DNA of 64,000 nt from Emticicia sp. CRIBPO (lineage in GTDB: Bacteria > Bacteroidota > Bacteroidia > Cytophagales > Spirosomataceae), in contig NZ_JAAAKV010000004.1 in the NCBI RefSeq assembly GCF_009905725.1, positions 186,001 to 250,000 of the forward strand, given 5' to 3'. The notes beneath the pieces were generated by a model. That model searched no databases. It was given only the letters and a program-made list of their open reading frames with translations, and was not told the DNA's origin. A program made the translations under genes and the position numbers. Positions 18,108 to 25,797 of this stretch are shown piece by piece (position 1 is the first letter of the stretch; each line of letters opens with the position of its first letter).

Positions 18108-18776
18108 TTATCTTAAAAATTTCTTCCAAAGCTCGTCATTTTCGTATATTGATTTCAAAGATTCCATATCAGCTCGAAAACCATTCTGTGTAAAATCGTT
18201 CCAGTACTTTCGGACGTGCATTTTTAATTCCAAGTTATCTGATTCATCTGCTGCTTCGATTAGTTCAACAAACATCTGGGTGACAAACTCGAACAATCTA
18301 ACTATGACGTCTATTTGAAGGGACGCAGATTTATGCTTTTCTGTGACTTTTTTGAGCTTGTGTTCTGATTTGGATTTTATAGTTTCGACATTAGTCTCAT
18401 ATAAATTTCTAAAAGCGTTCAAGTAGTCATTTTCTGTAGAAAAATGGTTGTCGACGGCGAATTTCCTAAATCTATTAACGATCCCATTGTCAAGAGAATT
18501 AATTACAGACGTAAAAGAATCATATTTTATGATGTGCATAAACTTATTTCTAAAGTTCATCAGTAATTCTAGATTAGCATTTTCATCTTTCTCAAGTACC
18601 TCTAAATCAAAAAGCAAATCAATTTTGTTTTGAAAGTTGATTTTCCCCTTATCTCCAAAAAGCCTTGTTGGACTTGGCTTGTCAAAGATGCCTAATTCGA
18701 TCAGAAGTAATCTATTAATTGTTTCCTCTATAATCAAAGAGCATGCTAGTATTTCGCTTCGTAATTCAATATTCAT
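18108..18776 (-). CDS. HEPN-like protein paired with the DUF3800 gene
   Basis: A 222-residue helical protein. The segment ELLMNFRNKFMHII carries RNxxxH at about residues 78-83, again the HEPN RX4H pattern. Its ATG lies 12 bp after the stop of the DUF3800 gene with no junction site between them, so these two genes travel as one unit. Its own stop codon overlaps the next junction site (18094-18108). A toxin/partner or two-component nuclease system with DUF3800 is a reasonable hypothesis. Confidence 0.65.
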   Translation of the reverse strand: MNIELRSEILACSLIIEETINRLLLIELGIFDKPSPTRLFGDKGKINFQNKIDLLFDLEVLEKDENANLELLMNFRNKFMHIIKYDSFTSVINSLDNGIVNRFRKFAVDNHFSTENDYLNAFRNLYETNVETIKSKSEHKLKKVTEKHKSASLQIDVIVRLFEFVTQMFVELIEAADESDNLELKMHVRKYWNDFTQNGFRADMESLKSIYENDELWKKFLR

Positions 18777-18788
18777 GTTATTCCAATT

Positions 18789-19850
18789 CTAGTTATTTAA
18801 GACATTGTTCATCAAGTCTACTACGTCAGGTCCAGTAGCCATTTTAGGTAAATCACCACCCGGAAATTCTGTTCCAGGCTTAAGCCCTATAAAGTTTATT
18901 TTACCAATACCGTGTTTCATAACTTCGTCTAAAAATGACTTTTCTTTCGCCGTTAACTTGGGATTGTTAATTTTTGATCCGACCCCAGCCAAAACATCAC
19001 AAAGCTGAATTGCAAACGAGTCTTTTGAGTCAATACCTTGGGTATCGACCACATTCAAAGGAAAGTTAACATTTGTTCCATCACTCAATGGGTGGATATT
19101 GGGTAAAGCTTTTTCACTCGTTATTTTTTCCCAAATTTCCTTCCGCCGTATAAAATTTGAAGAATTATCATGAATCAATTGAAAATCATCGGGGTAGTTT
19201 TTTTTCCAGTGAGTCATTATGTGAATCAATGTAGTTAACTGCAATTCATTACTTTTCCTGAAATCTTCTATTCTGTTGAAATCTTCGAATAAAGACGCTC
19301 CAGAAAAGAATCTATCAATTATATCTTTTTCGTCTTCATCAGAGAACGCGGACATCTCACCTAAAGTGACGATCAATTCATCAAGAGATTCAATTGATGG
19401 GTTTTTACTAAAAGCATAATAAGCATCAGTAATTTCATTGTATAAATTATTCGTTCCAACCTTAGTTAATCCGAAGTGCATGTGGTTGGCAAGTTTTCGC
19501 GAAAATCCACCTGCGTAAAAATCATATCCCTGACTATGATAAATCGGTTCTATTAAGTAGTCAATCATCTTGACGAAAATTACAAACCTTTTATCGTTAA
19601 CCGAAAACAAGATATCATTGCTTAATGATTCTAAATTTTTGCTTAATTCTATTAACCCGACTTGGTTTCTGGAACCCCAAATATTTTTAAATTTAAACTC
19701 TGCTCCCTGATAATTTGGGAAGGATGATTTTAGTATTGATTCAGACGTGATCGAATCTATACTTGAACTTGCAACAACAAAAAAGGGCTGATCACTATCA
19801 AGTAAATTATAGCCGGTAAAGCCTGATTCATCAACGTACAAAGTTTTCAT
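18789..19850 (-). CDS. DUF3800 domain protein (RNase H-like fold)
   Basis: A 353-residue protein opening with LYVDESGFTG, the conserved acidic N-terminus of DUF3800. Near residue 280 it has FAIQLCDVLAGVG, the conserved QLxDxxAG element. These acidic positions resemble an RNase H/integrase-like active site; enzymatic activity has not been assigned to this protein. DUF3800 genes are frequent in bacterial defence islands. It forms a two-gene unit with the HEPN-like protein downstream. An exact junction site lies 8 bp upstream of the ATG at 19850. Confidence 0.8.
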   Translation of the reverse strand: MKTLYVDESGFTGYNLLDSDQPFFVVASSSIDSITSESILKSSFPNYQGAEFKFKNIWGSRNQVGLIELSKNLESLSNDILFSVNDKRFVIFVKMIDYLIEPIYHSQGYDFYAGGFSRKLANHMHFGLTKVGTNNLYNEITDAYYAFSKNPSIESLDELIVTLGEMSAFSDEDEKDIIDRFFSGASLFEDFNRIEDFRKSNELQLTTLIHIMTHWKKNYPDDFQLIHDNSSNFIRRKEIWEKITSEKALPNIHPLSDGTNVNFPLNVVDTQGIDSKDSFAIQLCDVLAGVGSKINNPKLTAKEKSFLDEVMKHGIGKINFIGLKPGTEFPGGDLPKMATGPDVVDLMNNVLNN

Positions 19851-19879
19851 TCTGTTTTTCGTTTTTTGAGATTTATTTT

Positions 19880-20848
19880 TTAGCTAAAAATTAAATCTTT
19901 AAAGTAGGTAGTAATTGAGTCTTGGGATTTGAAGTTTTCTTGCTCGATAATCAATTTTCTCATAATCTGGCGGGCCAAATTGTCGAGTCGATCTGAAAGG
20001 CTATAGACCTGATCCTCTCCATATTTTGGAGTCCCCCCATGAAATACTTTGGACCTCACATCATATCCCAATTTAACTAAATCGAATACTCTAATTCTAT
20101 CAGTCTTATTCTCTCCAATAAAATAAGCAATTCGCTCAGAAACCTTATGACTCACTTCAGAATTATCGGTTGTAAAAATGCATTCAAACATAACTATCAA
20201 AATAGAAATCCTCATAAAAATGTCAAATTGAGATCTTGACAGGTCGAGGAATTTTATCGCCAAATAAAGTCGCGATTTACTATATGGCGAGAATGGTAAT
20301 TTTAATAAATCTTTTTTTTCATCAATTAGATTTAACCAATCTTTTATCGGGTTTCCATGATTTTTGTGTAATACCGCTCTAAATTTTATATAATCAACGA
20401 TTACAACTTCATTAAAATCTAAAATGCTAACATCGCTAGTAGATACTTTGCAATTTAATATTTGACTTTTAGTACTAAAATACGTAAACAAATTTGAGTC
20501 TAAATCATGAACGAAAATATCCTCTGCATTAATATTATTGTCTCGATCAAGCCATAAACCGTGGAAAAATTCAGTGATTTGAGCTAACAACCTAATACCA
20601 ATAACCCGAATATCGCTTACACCATTTAAAAACTGCAGATCATTCAGTCTTTCTTGATCAAATACTGCCACATTTCTTCTTGCTATTAGATCGATATGAA
20701 TTCTACCAATGTTCTCTAAGTAATTTTTGTCATTACGGAGGAACTGAGCAAATTCGTCCCCTCTCGAAATCTGGATTCCTGCCAGATCAATCTGCTGCCG
20801 TGGATCGATTTTAACTCCAGTGATTGAAACAAAAGCTAAACAATTCAT
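19880..20848 (-). CDS. Apea-like HEPN protein
   Basis: A 322-residue protein. The C-terminal ~130 residues match the Apea-like HEPN pattern: FECIFTTDNSEVSHKVSERI followed by AYFIG and then LGYDVRSKVFHGG, where R-S-K-V-F-H is the RX4H active-site motif. The N-terminal ~190 residues are unassigned. Apea-like HEPN domains are predicted RNases often found as effectors in defence loci. A 13/14 junction site lies 3 bp upstream of the ATG and an exact one 8 bp after the stop. Confidence 0.75.
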   Translation of the reverse strand: MNCLAFVSITGVKIDPRQQIDLAGIQISRGDEFAQFLRNDKNYLENIGRIHIDLIARRNVAVFDQERLNDLQFLNGVSDIRVIGIRLLAQITEFFHGLWLDRDNNINAEDIFVHDLDSNLFTYFSTKSQILNCKVSTSDVSILDFNEVVIVDYIKFRAVLHKNHGNPIKDWLNLIDEKKDLLKLPFSPYSKSRLYLAIKFLDLSRSQFDIFMRISILIVMFECIFTTDNSEVSHKVSERIAYFIGENKTDRIRVFDLVKLGYDVRSKVFHGGTPKYGEDQVYSLSDRLDNLARQIMRKLIIEQENFKSQDSITTYFKDLIFS

Positions 20849-20897
20849 ATGTCGTTTTTTGAGATCGAATTTTAAATAAATATTTAATGCCCCCTTT

Positions 20898-21839
20898 TTA
20901 CAAGTCGCTTTTATATTCTAATTCTAGGATTTTAAAATAGGTCTTTGAATCTAAAACTTTTTCTGGAAACCCACTATCTACAGCTGCTTCTTTGAGCCAG
21001 ATATCGTCAGTCACAAATATTGATCTTTTCCCCCTCATTGTTTCATCATTAATACAAAATAACTGGTAGATATCGAATATTGTATTAGCTCGATTTTTTT
21101 TATTATTCGTCATATCATATCCAGTCGTTGCAATTCTTTCAATAAGTTTTACATGAAGACTGAAAGCAGTTTTAAAACATCTTGCTATCTCACTAATTTT
21201 TAGCTCTGCATCTAGTTGAGAGAAGTTATGAGATCTTCCTTTTATCGTTTTGTCAAAATAACCTTGTGCAAGCCATAAAACTGCTTGTGGGGTTTTTAAA
21301 AAATTCAATAATTGTATGCGGTGCTGCTTACTTTGCTTAAAAATATGGTTATTAGATCCTGTAGGATCAACCTTAGCTACAGCTTGGTGATAGGTAGATA
21401 TAAAATCAGATTTATGAAGTTGTACTATTTCATAAATACCTTTAATTTGTTCTGAATATTGGTTAATGATTTTTTCTGGATCATTTTTACTAATCTGGTC
21501 TACCAATTTACTAATCCCATTCATTGCATCAATGTCAGATGAATCTAGACGACCAAAGACTAATTGCTGTAAATGTAATTTGTAAATAGGGAAAAAATGA
21601 TCTGAATGAATTCCTGCCCCAATAGTAGCTAACTTGCAATTTTCGAAGCCTTTATCATCCCTTCTTGCAAGGTGGGATATAAGTTCCATGGCTGTTATCC
21701 CTGATAAACCTACCGATATTTTCCTTGATATTTCTACCTCTTTAATACGATTAAAAAGGTCAATTGTTTCAATTTGACTTAAACCAAAAGTTAAATTGCG
21801 ATAAACATTGGTATCAAATATCACGTTGACGCTATTCAT
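20898..21839 (-). CDS. PIN-domain protein
   Basis: A 313-residue protein with PIN acidic residues: FDTNVYRNL at residues 8-16, a conserved glutamate in SGITAMELI, and the late aspartates in IFVTDDIWL. The protein is more than twice the length of a VapC toxin, with an inserted helical middle region, and no VapB-type antitoxin gene is next to it. It is the first gene of the array in transcription order. There is no junction site upstream of its ATG at 21839, but one follows its stop. Confidence 0.72.
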   Translation of the reverse strand: MNSVNVIFDTNVYRNLTFGLSQIETIDLFNRIKEVEISRKISVGLSGITAMELISHLARRDDKGFENCKLATIGAGIHSDHFFPIYKLHLQQLVFGRLDSSDIDAMNGISKLVDQISKNDPEKIINQYSEQIKGIYEIVQLHKSDFISTYHQAVAKVDPTGSNNHIFKQSKQHRIQLLNFLKTPQAVLWLAQGYFDKTIKGRSHNFSQLDAELKISEIARCFKTAFSLHVKLIERIATTGYDMTNNKKNRANTIFDIYQLFCINDETMRGKRSIFVTDDIWLKEAAVDSGFPEKVLDSKTYFKILELEYKSDL

Positions 21840-21922
21840 AAAAAACCTCTTTTTTTATCTAACAATTTTATAAAAGTAAAAAAAAAGTTAGTGTATAACA
21901 AACGGTTATCAAATACGTTTAA

Positions 21923-22021
21923 CTATTTCCTTTTAACAAACCCCAACACCTTAACCCCCGCACTCTCCAAAATCCTGTACAAAGTCCCCCGAGAAGTAAT
22001 CTTAAACACTCTCACAATTCC
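21923..22021 (-). pseudogene. C-terminal fragment of a serine recombinase (resolvase HTH)-like gene
   Basis: The minus strand encodes VFKITSRGTLYRILESAGV and a basic tail ending at TAG 21923. This matches the helix-turn-helix at the end of Hin/Tn3-type resolvases (pattern ISRxTLYRYLxxxGV). Only ~32 codons remain and the frame breaks upstream. If correct, it places a recombination gene relic right at the entry side of the cassette array. Confidence 0.45.
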
Positions 22022-22144
22022 CCCCGTTGAACTGGCTTGTGATTCAACCCACTTTTATCTACCGCCAAGAATAGGAATAATGAAATGAATTTGTAGATTT
22101 GCAGGTGTAATTTATCGGACTGAATACCAAAACAACAATTAAAA

Positions 22145-22618
22145 ATGAATGTAAAATTATCTGCTTCACAAAAAGTGAAAATAGCCAACGCCAGCGACAT
22201 TTACCCGATCATGCAGCAGATACTACTTCGTGAAAATAAGCTGCGTCGTGCCCAGGAACATTTCTGGGTGGTGGGTCTCAACAATAACAATACTATTCTT
22301 TTTATTGAATTAATCAGTCTTGGGGCCTCCAACCGGGTCGGTGTTGATCCACCGGAAATTTTTAGAATGGCAATTTATAAGCTGGCCACAAAGGTTATTT
22401 TCGTGCACAATCATCCAAGCGGCAATACCGACATTTCTGATCCGGATAAAAGCTTAACTAAGCAGTTAATGGTAGCCGGTAAATTATTGAAGATAAAGGT
22501 ACTTGATCATTTGATTATCTCCGAAACTGATTTTAAAAGCTTCCAGGAAGAAGGCATCATGAAAAAGCTTGACAAAGAGATGACTGAATTATTGAAAAAA
22601 ATCTCAATAGAGAAGTGA
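22145..22618 (+). CDS. radC: RadC-family JAB/MPN domain protein
   Basis: A 157-residue JAMM-fold protein. The metal site reads HNHPSGNTDISDPD, i.e. HxHPSG followed by the aspartate. The catalytic glutamate is upstream in ILFIELISLG, and VLDHLIISE is the usual C-terminal strand. It lacks the N-terminal HhH part of housekeeping RadC, as is typical of the short RadC proteins carried by mobile elements and islands. The ATG at 22145 is clear. Directly after the stop, a frameshifted Rpn-like tail continues (see 22591-22728). Confidence 0.85.
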   Translation: MNVKLSASQKVKIANASDIYPIMQQILLRENKLRRAQEHFWVVGLNNNNTILFIELISLGASNRVGVDPPEIFRMAIYKLATKVIFVHNHPSGNTDISDPDKSLTKQLMVAGKLLKIKVLDHLIISETDFKSFQEEGIMKKLDKEMTELLKKISIEK

Positions 22619-22728
22619 AGAAAATAAAACCGGAAAAGCTGAAACTGGAGAGGATCATCAATATCGCAAATAAGATGAAATTAAAAGGAATTGACATTGA
22701 CACGATTTCAGAAATTACCGGACTTTAA
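22591..22728 (+). pseudogene. Out-of-frame Rpn/transposase-type C-terminal tail after RadC
   Basis: One base out of frame with RadC, the codons read IEKNLNREVKKI, then EKLKLERIINIANKMKLKG and GIDIDTISEITGL. A helix with xGIDIxxISxITGL is the usual end of Rpn/PD-(D/E)XK transposase-like proteins. The copy at 43181-43408 has the same tail in frame with the RadC end, so here a single-base change has probably detached it. Confidence 0.55.
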
Positions 22729-22963
22729 GCTGATGATATCAGATAAAGTAAAACATTATTCTATCCATTGAAAAACACAAAAAGGGGTAGGGTAGCATCG
22801 GGCAGCGAATATCCCAGGCTGAGCTTAATCCCAACGAAAACTTTTCCCCTCAAGCATTACACTCCGCCAGAAATTTGTACTTTAGCCAAAAGTTCCGGCA
22901 TCAAAATGACGACATCCGGAACGTAGGGATAAGTGTAACAGACGATCTGACAAAAACAAAACA
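22729..22963 (+). promoter_or_regulatory. Leader region of the Crp-type regulator gene
   Basis: The spacer contains TTTGTACTTTAGCC around 22875, close to the Bacteroidota -7 consensus TAnnTTTG with one mismatch, ~85 bp before the ATG. No gene is seen. Confidence 0.3.
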
Positions 22964-23542
22964 ATGAAAGACATACTATTTGACTTTATATCAAAATACG
23001 TTTCTCTGACAGAAGAAGAGAAGGACGCCATCGTTTCATTGGATATATTTCACTCCGTGAAGAAAGGCACGATCTTGCTCAGAGAAGGGCAGAAGTCGAA
23101 AGAGAGTTACTTTGTGCTGAAAGGCTGTATCAGGACTTATTATCTGTTAGATGGTGAAGAAAGAACTACTGCTTTTTATACAGAAATGGAAGCTTTGACA
23201 CCCCCTTGTGTCATCAGCAAAACGCCGTCCGAATATTACGTAAGTTGCATGGAAGACAATATACTTTTAATTTCAAATTCCGACATGGAAGCAGAAGTAA
23301 ACAGTAAATTCCCAAAGTTTGACCTTATGTGTAAAATGTTGTCTGAAGAATTGTTAGCTAAAGAACGCATGGACTTTGACGAGTTTAAAACTTCTTCACC
23401 CGAACAAAGGTACCTGAACCTGCTGCAAAAAAGACCGGACCTTATTCAGCGTGTGCCGCAACACCAGCTGGCAAGCTACCTGGGTATCCAACCGCAATCA
23501 TTAAGTAGGTTGAGGGCGAGAATTGTTGAGAAGAAGATATAG
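22964..23542 (+). CDS. Crp/Fnr-family transcriptional regulator
   Basis: A 192-residue regulator. Residues ~20-120 form a cyclic-nucleotide-binding-like barrel (VKKGTILLREGQKSKESYFVL and the following GCIRTYYL). The C-terminal ~50 residues form a winged helix-turn-helix with VPQHQLASYLGIQPQSLSRL, the recognition helix of this Bacteroidota Crp subfamily. The cAMP contact residues of true Crp are not evident, so the effector is unknown. It precedes the two paralogous outer-membrane protein genes, which it might control (inference from position only). Confidence 0.88.
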   Translation: MKDILFDFISKYVSLTEEEKDAIVSLDIFHSVKKGTILLREGQKSKESYFVLKGCIRTYYLLDGEERTTAFYTEMEALTPPCVISKTPSEYYVSCMEDNILLISNSDMEAEVNSKFPKFDLMCKMLSEELLAKERMDFDEFKTSSPEQRYLNLLQKRPDLIQRVPQHQLASYLGIQPQSLSRLRARIVEKKI

Positions 23543-23654
23543 TGGTTGGTATATAATAGATATTGCCACGATCAATCCTGACCGCTACCATTGAAGTAAT
23601 TGTTTAAATGTCTGTTTGTCAGCGAGACACTGTCAGGCTGATCATTTACCTCGC

Positions 23655-23905
23655 AAGTAAACTACTAATGGGTTTTACTTTTTTTTGGCGGAAAAAAAGT
23701 AACCGGGCGGCGTTCCGCAAAAAAAGCAGCACGGTGCGACGCTTCGCAAATTCTAACTCGTAAATCTGAAAATCACTTGACTTAAAAGAAAAAGAACGCT
23801 GATTTTCAGCTTTACTCAAACAGAGAATTTTTCACCGGGGCGGCGATCCGCCGGATGTTCATTTCTTTTAATGAATACTGCTTTCTTTTACGAATCAGCG
23901 GTATT
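23655..23905. repeat. Palindrome-containing intergenic repeat, copy A
   Basis: The stretch holds an inverted repeat TTACTTTTTTT...AAAAAAAGTAA near 23670-23695. A second one, CTGAAAATCA (23766-23775) with TGATTTTCAG (23800-23809), follows. Flanking sequence is shared with 24826-25035. It contains no gene and lies in the 560-bp spacer 23543-24100 before the first outer-membrane protein gene. Such elements act as terminators or REP-like repeats. Confidence 0.65.
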
Positions 23906-24034
23906 TTGGTACGTTGTCTTCCGAAAAAGTCGCAATTAACACCTCCCTTTGTGTCTTAGCGTCTTGGTGGCAATTTATATTTCATGTATCTCCGGCAATG
24001 ATATACCTCGCACCAAAAGATATTTCTTAACTTA

Positions 24035-24100
24035 AGTGAACGTTTTCAAGCTTGTCGGCAATCGACTTTTGCAGTATCGTTTAACATCAATTAAAAAGAT
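24035..24100 (+). promoter_or_regulatory. Conserved promoter of outer-membrane protein gene 1
   Basis: The 70 bp before this ATG closely match those before 25163: both have CTTAAGTGAACG, then GACTTTTGCAGTATCG or ATCTTTGCAGTATCG (a -7 element of TAnnTTTG type), then TTTAACATCAATTAAAAAG. Conservation upstream of diverged coding regions indicates shared control. Confidence 0.6.
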
Positions 24101-24712
24101 ATGCAAAAGAAATTTCTATTACTCGCTCTGGCCTTAATGATGGCAGGCCATCTGCAAGTTAAAGCACAGGATCAGGACAGCACCTATAAAAAGTTTTATG
24201 TCGGGAGTTCGTTGTTCATGTTTGGAAATTTTTCCAAAGTAAACAATCCCGAGTATATACAGTTAAATGCCGGATACAGGATAACACCCAAAGATGTTAT
24301 TTGCCTTGAATTTAAAAGATCCGTTTACGCCTGGCCGATAGGTATCCCTTTCGGACCCGATTTTGATGGACCGGGACTCAACTATCCGGGACATGCCCGC
24401 ATACTTGCCCCTACCATTGGTTACCAGCGTTTTTGGTGGAAAGGGGTTTATACCTCCGTTTATGCCTTGAATGCCTTTGAAAAATACATGGATGAAAACA
24501 AGAAAAAGATCGGTAACGGATTCACCTTATACATGAACTTCCATCTGGGTTACCAGTTTAAGTTTTTCAAAAACCGGTTCTTTTTTGAACCTGCTCTCGG
24601 GGTGAGTTACTGGCCTGTAAGGACTAAAGTACCGGAGTCATTTAAAGCAGTAGAGAAAAGATGGAACAACTACTTTATTCAACCGGGGCTTCATTTCGGG
24701 TTTAATTTTTAG
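24101..24712 (+). CDS. Outer-membrane beta-barrel-like protein, paralogue 1
   Basis: A 203-residue exported protein with signal peptide MQKKFLLLALALMMAGHLQVKA. The mature part alternates amphipathic strands with aromatic ends and finishes in GLHFGFNF, a phenylalanine-terminated strand typical of outer-membrane barrels. It shares its layout and many positions with the next gene, including the strand INAGYRIT..DVI and the ending HFGFN. No enzymatic motif is seen. A tandem duplication including the upstream region is the simplest origin. Confidence 0.7.
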   Translation: MQKKFLLLALALMMAGHLQVKAQDQDSTYKKFYVGSSLFMFGNFSKVNNPEYIQLNAGYRITPKDVICLEFKRSVYAWPIGIPFGPDFDGPGLNYPGHARILAPTIGYQRFWWKGVYTSVYALNAFEKYMDENKKKIGNGFTLYMNFHLGYQFKFFKNRFFFEPALGVSYWPVRTKVPESFKAVEKRWNNYFIQPGLHFGFNF

Positions 24713-24825
24713 TCTCCTCATCTGAAAATAACAGGCATCTTTCAACTTAGTAGAGCTGCCGATAGTAGCCAACTATCATGGATGTAAATATTTAAATGTC
24801 AATAAAATATAAGCCATCTATATCG

Positions 24826-25035
24826 GTAAGCGAATTACTAGTGGGTCTTACTTTTTTTTGGCTGAAAAAAAAGTAACAAAAAAGCAGCAAAAATTCTAAC
24901 TCGTAAAACTGAAAATCACTTGACTGAAATGAAACAGCTGGCTGATTTTCAGCTTTACTCAAACAGAGAATTTTTTCAACGGATGTTCATTTCTTTTTAA
25001 TGAATACTTCTTTCTTCGACGAGTCGGCGACTAAC
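24826..25035. repeat. Palindrome-containing intergenic repeat, copy B
   Basis: This is the second copy of the 23655-23905 element. It has a TTACTTTTTTTTGG...AAAAAAAAGTAA hairpin and the pair CTGAAAATCA (24909-24918) / TGATTTTCAG (24943-24952). Copy A carries two GC-rich insertions absent here. It was duplicated together with the neighbouring gene. Confidence 0.65.
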
Positions 25036-25084
25036 AGCTGAAAACCTCAGGGTTTTGATCCGAAAAAAACAGAGTGTAAATTCA

Positions 25085-25162
25085 TTTATTAACTTAAGTG
25101 AACGATGCCAGGCCTGTTGCCAACGGATCTTTGCAGTATCGTTTAACATCAATTAAAAAGCT
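25085..25162 (+). promoter_or_regulatory. Conserved promoter of outer-membrane protein gene 2
   Basis: Contains CTTAAGTGAACG, ATCTTTGCAGTATCG and TTTAACATCAATTAAAAAG in the same order and spacing as at 24035-24100. The Bacteroidota -7-like element ends about 30 bp before the ATG. Confidence 0.6.
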
Positions 25163-25789
25163 ATGCAAAAGAAAATTTTATGGATTGGGTTCGTCCTCAT
25201 GATGACAAGTACACTACACCTCAAAGCACAATATGCTAAAACAGACAGCACACACAAACGGTGGTTTATTGGCAGTACTGTATTTTTACTGGGTAACCTG
25301 GCTTCTACCAATCCACCCAACTTCGCTCAAATCAATATAGGCTATCGCATTACCGGAAAAGATGTCATTACCTTAGAGCCCAAAACCTGGAAATATGCCT
25401 GGCCTAATGGTATCCACCCGTTTTTTAACAAATCGTACGGAAAGCAGGAAGAGAAATTTCCGGGGTATGTTCGTGAGTATGGCATATCGGTGGCTTACCA
25501 GCGGTTTTTGTGGAAAGGTTTATATGCCGAGTTGAATGTGATGCCCACTTTACAAACTTTTGCGGACGACAAAGGCAGGAAAATTGACAACGGGTTTCAG
25601 CTTTTCAATACTTACCGTGTCGGTTATCACATCAAACTTTTTAAGGACAGGTTTTTTATTCAACCATCCCTTGCCATTACACACCGTGCTCATCACACCA
25701 AGTTGCCAGATGGATTTAAACAGCTGGACGATAAGTGGTCTAAATTCGTCTTCGGAGAACCAGGATTTCATTTCGGATTTAATCTCTGA
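25163..25789 (+). CDS. Outer-membrane beta-barrel-like protein, paralogue 2
   Basis: A 208-residue protein with signal peptide MQKKILWIGFVLMMTSTLHLKA and a mature part aligned with its neighbour through NIGYRITGKDVITLEPK, the YQRFLWKGLY strand, and a terminal GFHFGFNL. The two proteins have drifted well beyond their promoters. Transport or binding function is unknown. The ATG is supported by the conserved promoter spacing. A DUF6326-type membrane protein gene begins 8 bp after the stop. Confidence 0.7.
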   Translation: MQKKILWIGFVLMMTSTLHLKAQYAKTDSTHKRWFIGSTVFLLGNLASTNPPNFAQINIGYRITGKDVITLEPKTWKYAWPNGIHPFFNKSYGKQEEKFPGYVREYGISVAYQRFLWKGLYAELNVMPTLQTFADDKGRKIDNGFQLFNTYRVGYHIKLFKDRFFIQPSLAITHRAHHTKLPDGFKQLDDKWSKFVFGEPGFHFGFNL

Positions 25790-25797
25790 TTGATGAG

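Larger units (their letters stand above)
14666..20866 (-). repeat. Repeated 14-bp site TTCGTTTTTTGAGA at gene junctions of the nuclease-gene array
   Basis: The exact 14-mer occurs here at 14666, 15193, 16822, 18094 and 19858, and once more at 39681. A 13/14 copy is at 20851. Weaker copies are at 15237 (GTCGTTTTTTGACT), 15752 (TTCGTTTTAAAGGC) and 17382 (TTTGTTTTTGAGAA). All share one orientation. Seen on the coding strand (TCTCAAAAAACGAA), each good copy follows the stop codon of one gene by 0-45 bp and precedes the next ATG by about 2-19 bp. The last copy (14666) is followed by no gene, as expected for a 3'-end cassette mark. Alternatives are a translation-start element or a recombination target. 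Confidence 0.8.

Noticed and set aside
14666-20866. CRISPR array
   Set aside because: The repeated site is 14 bp with kilobase-scale spacing and genes between copies; there are no short regular spacers and no cas genes.
14666-20866. Classical integron attC sites at the array junctions
   Set aside because: The repeated site lacks the paired GTTRRRY/RYYYAAC boxes and imperfect dyad; conservation is confined to about 14 bp.
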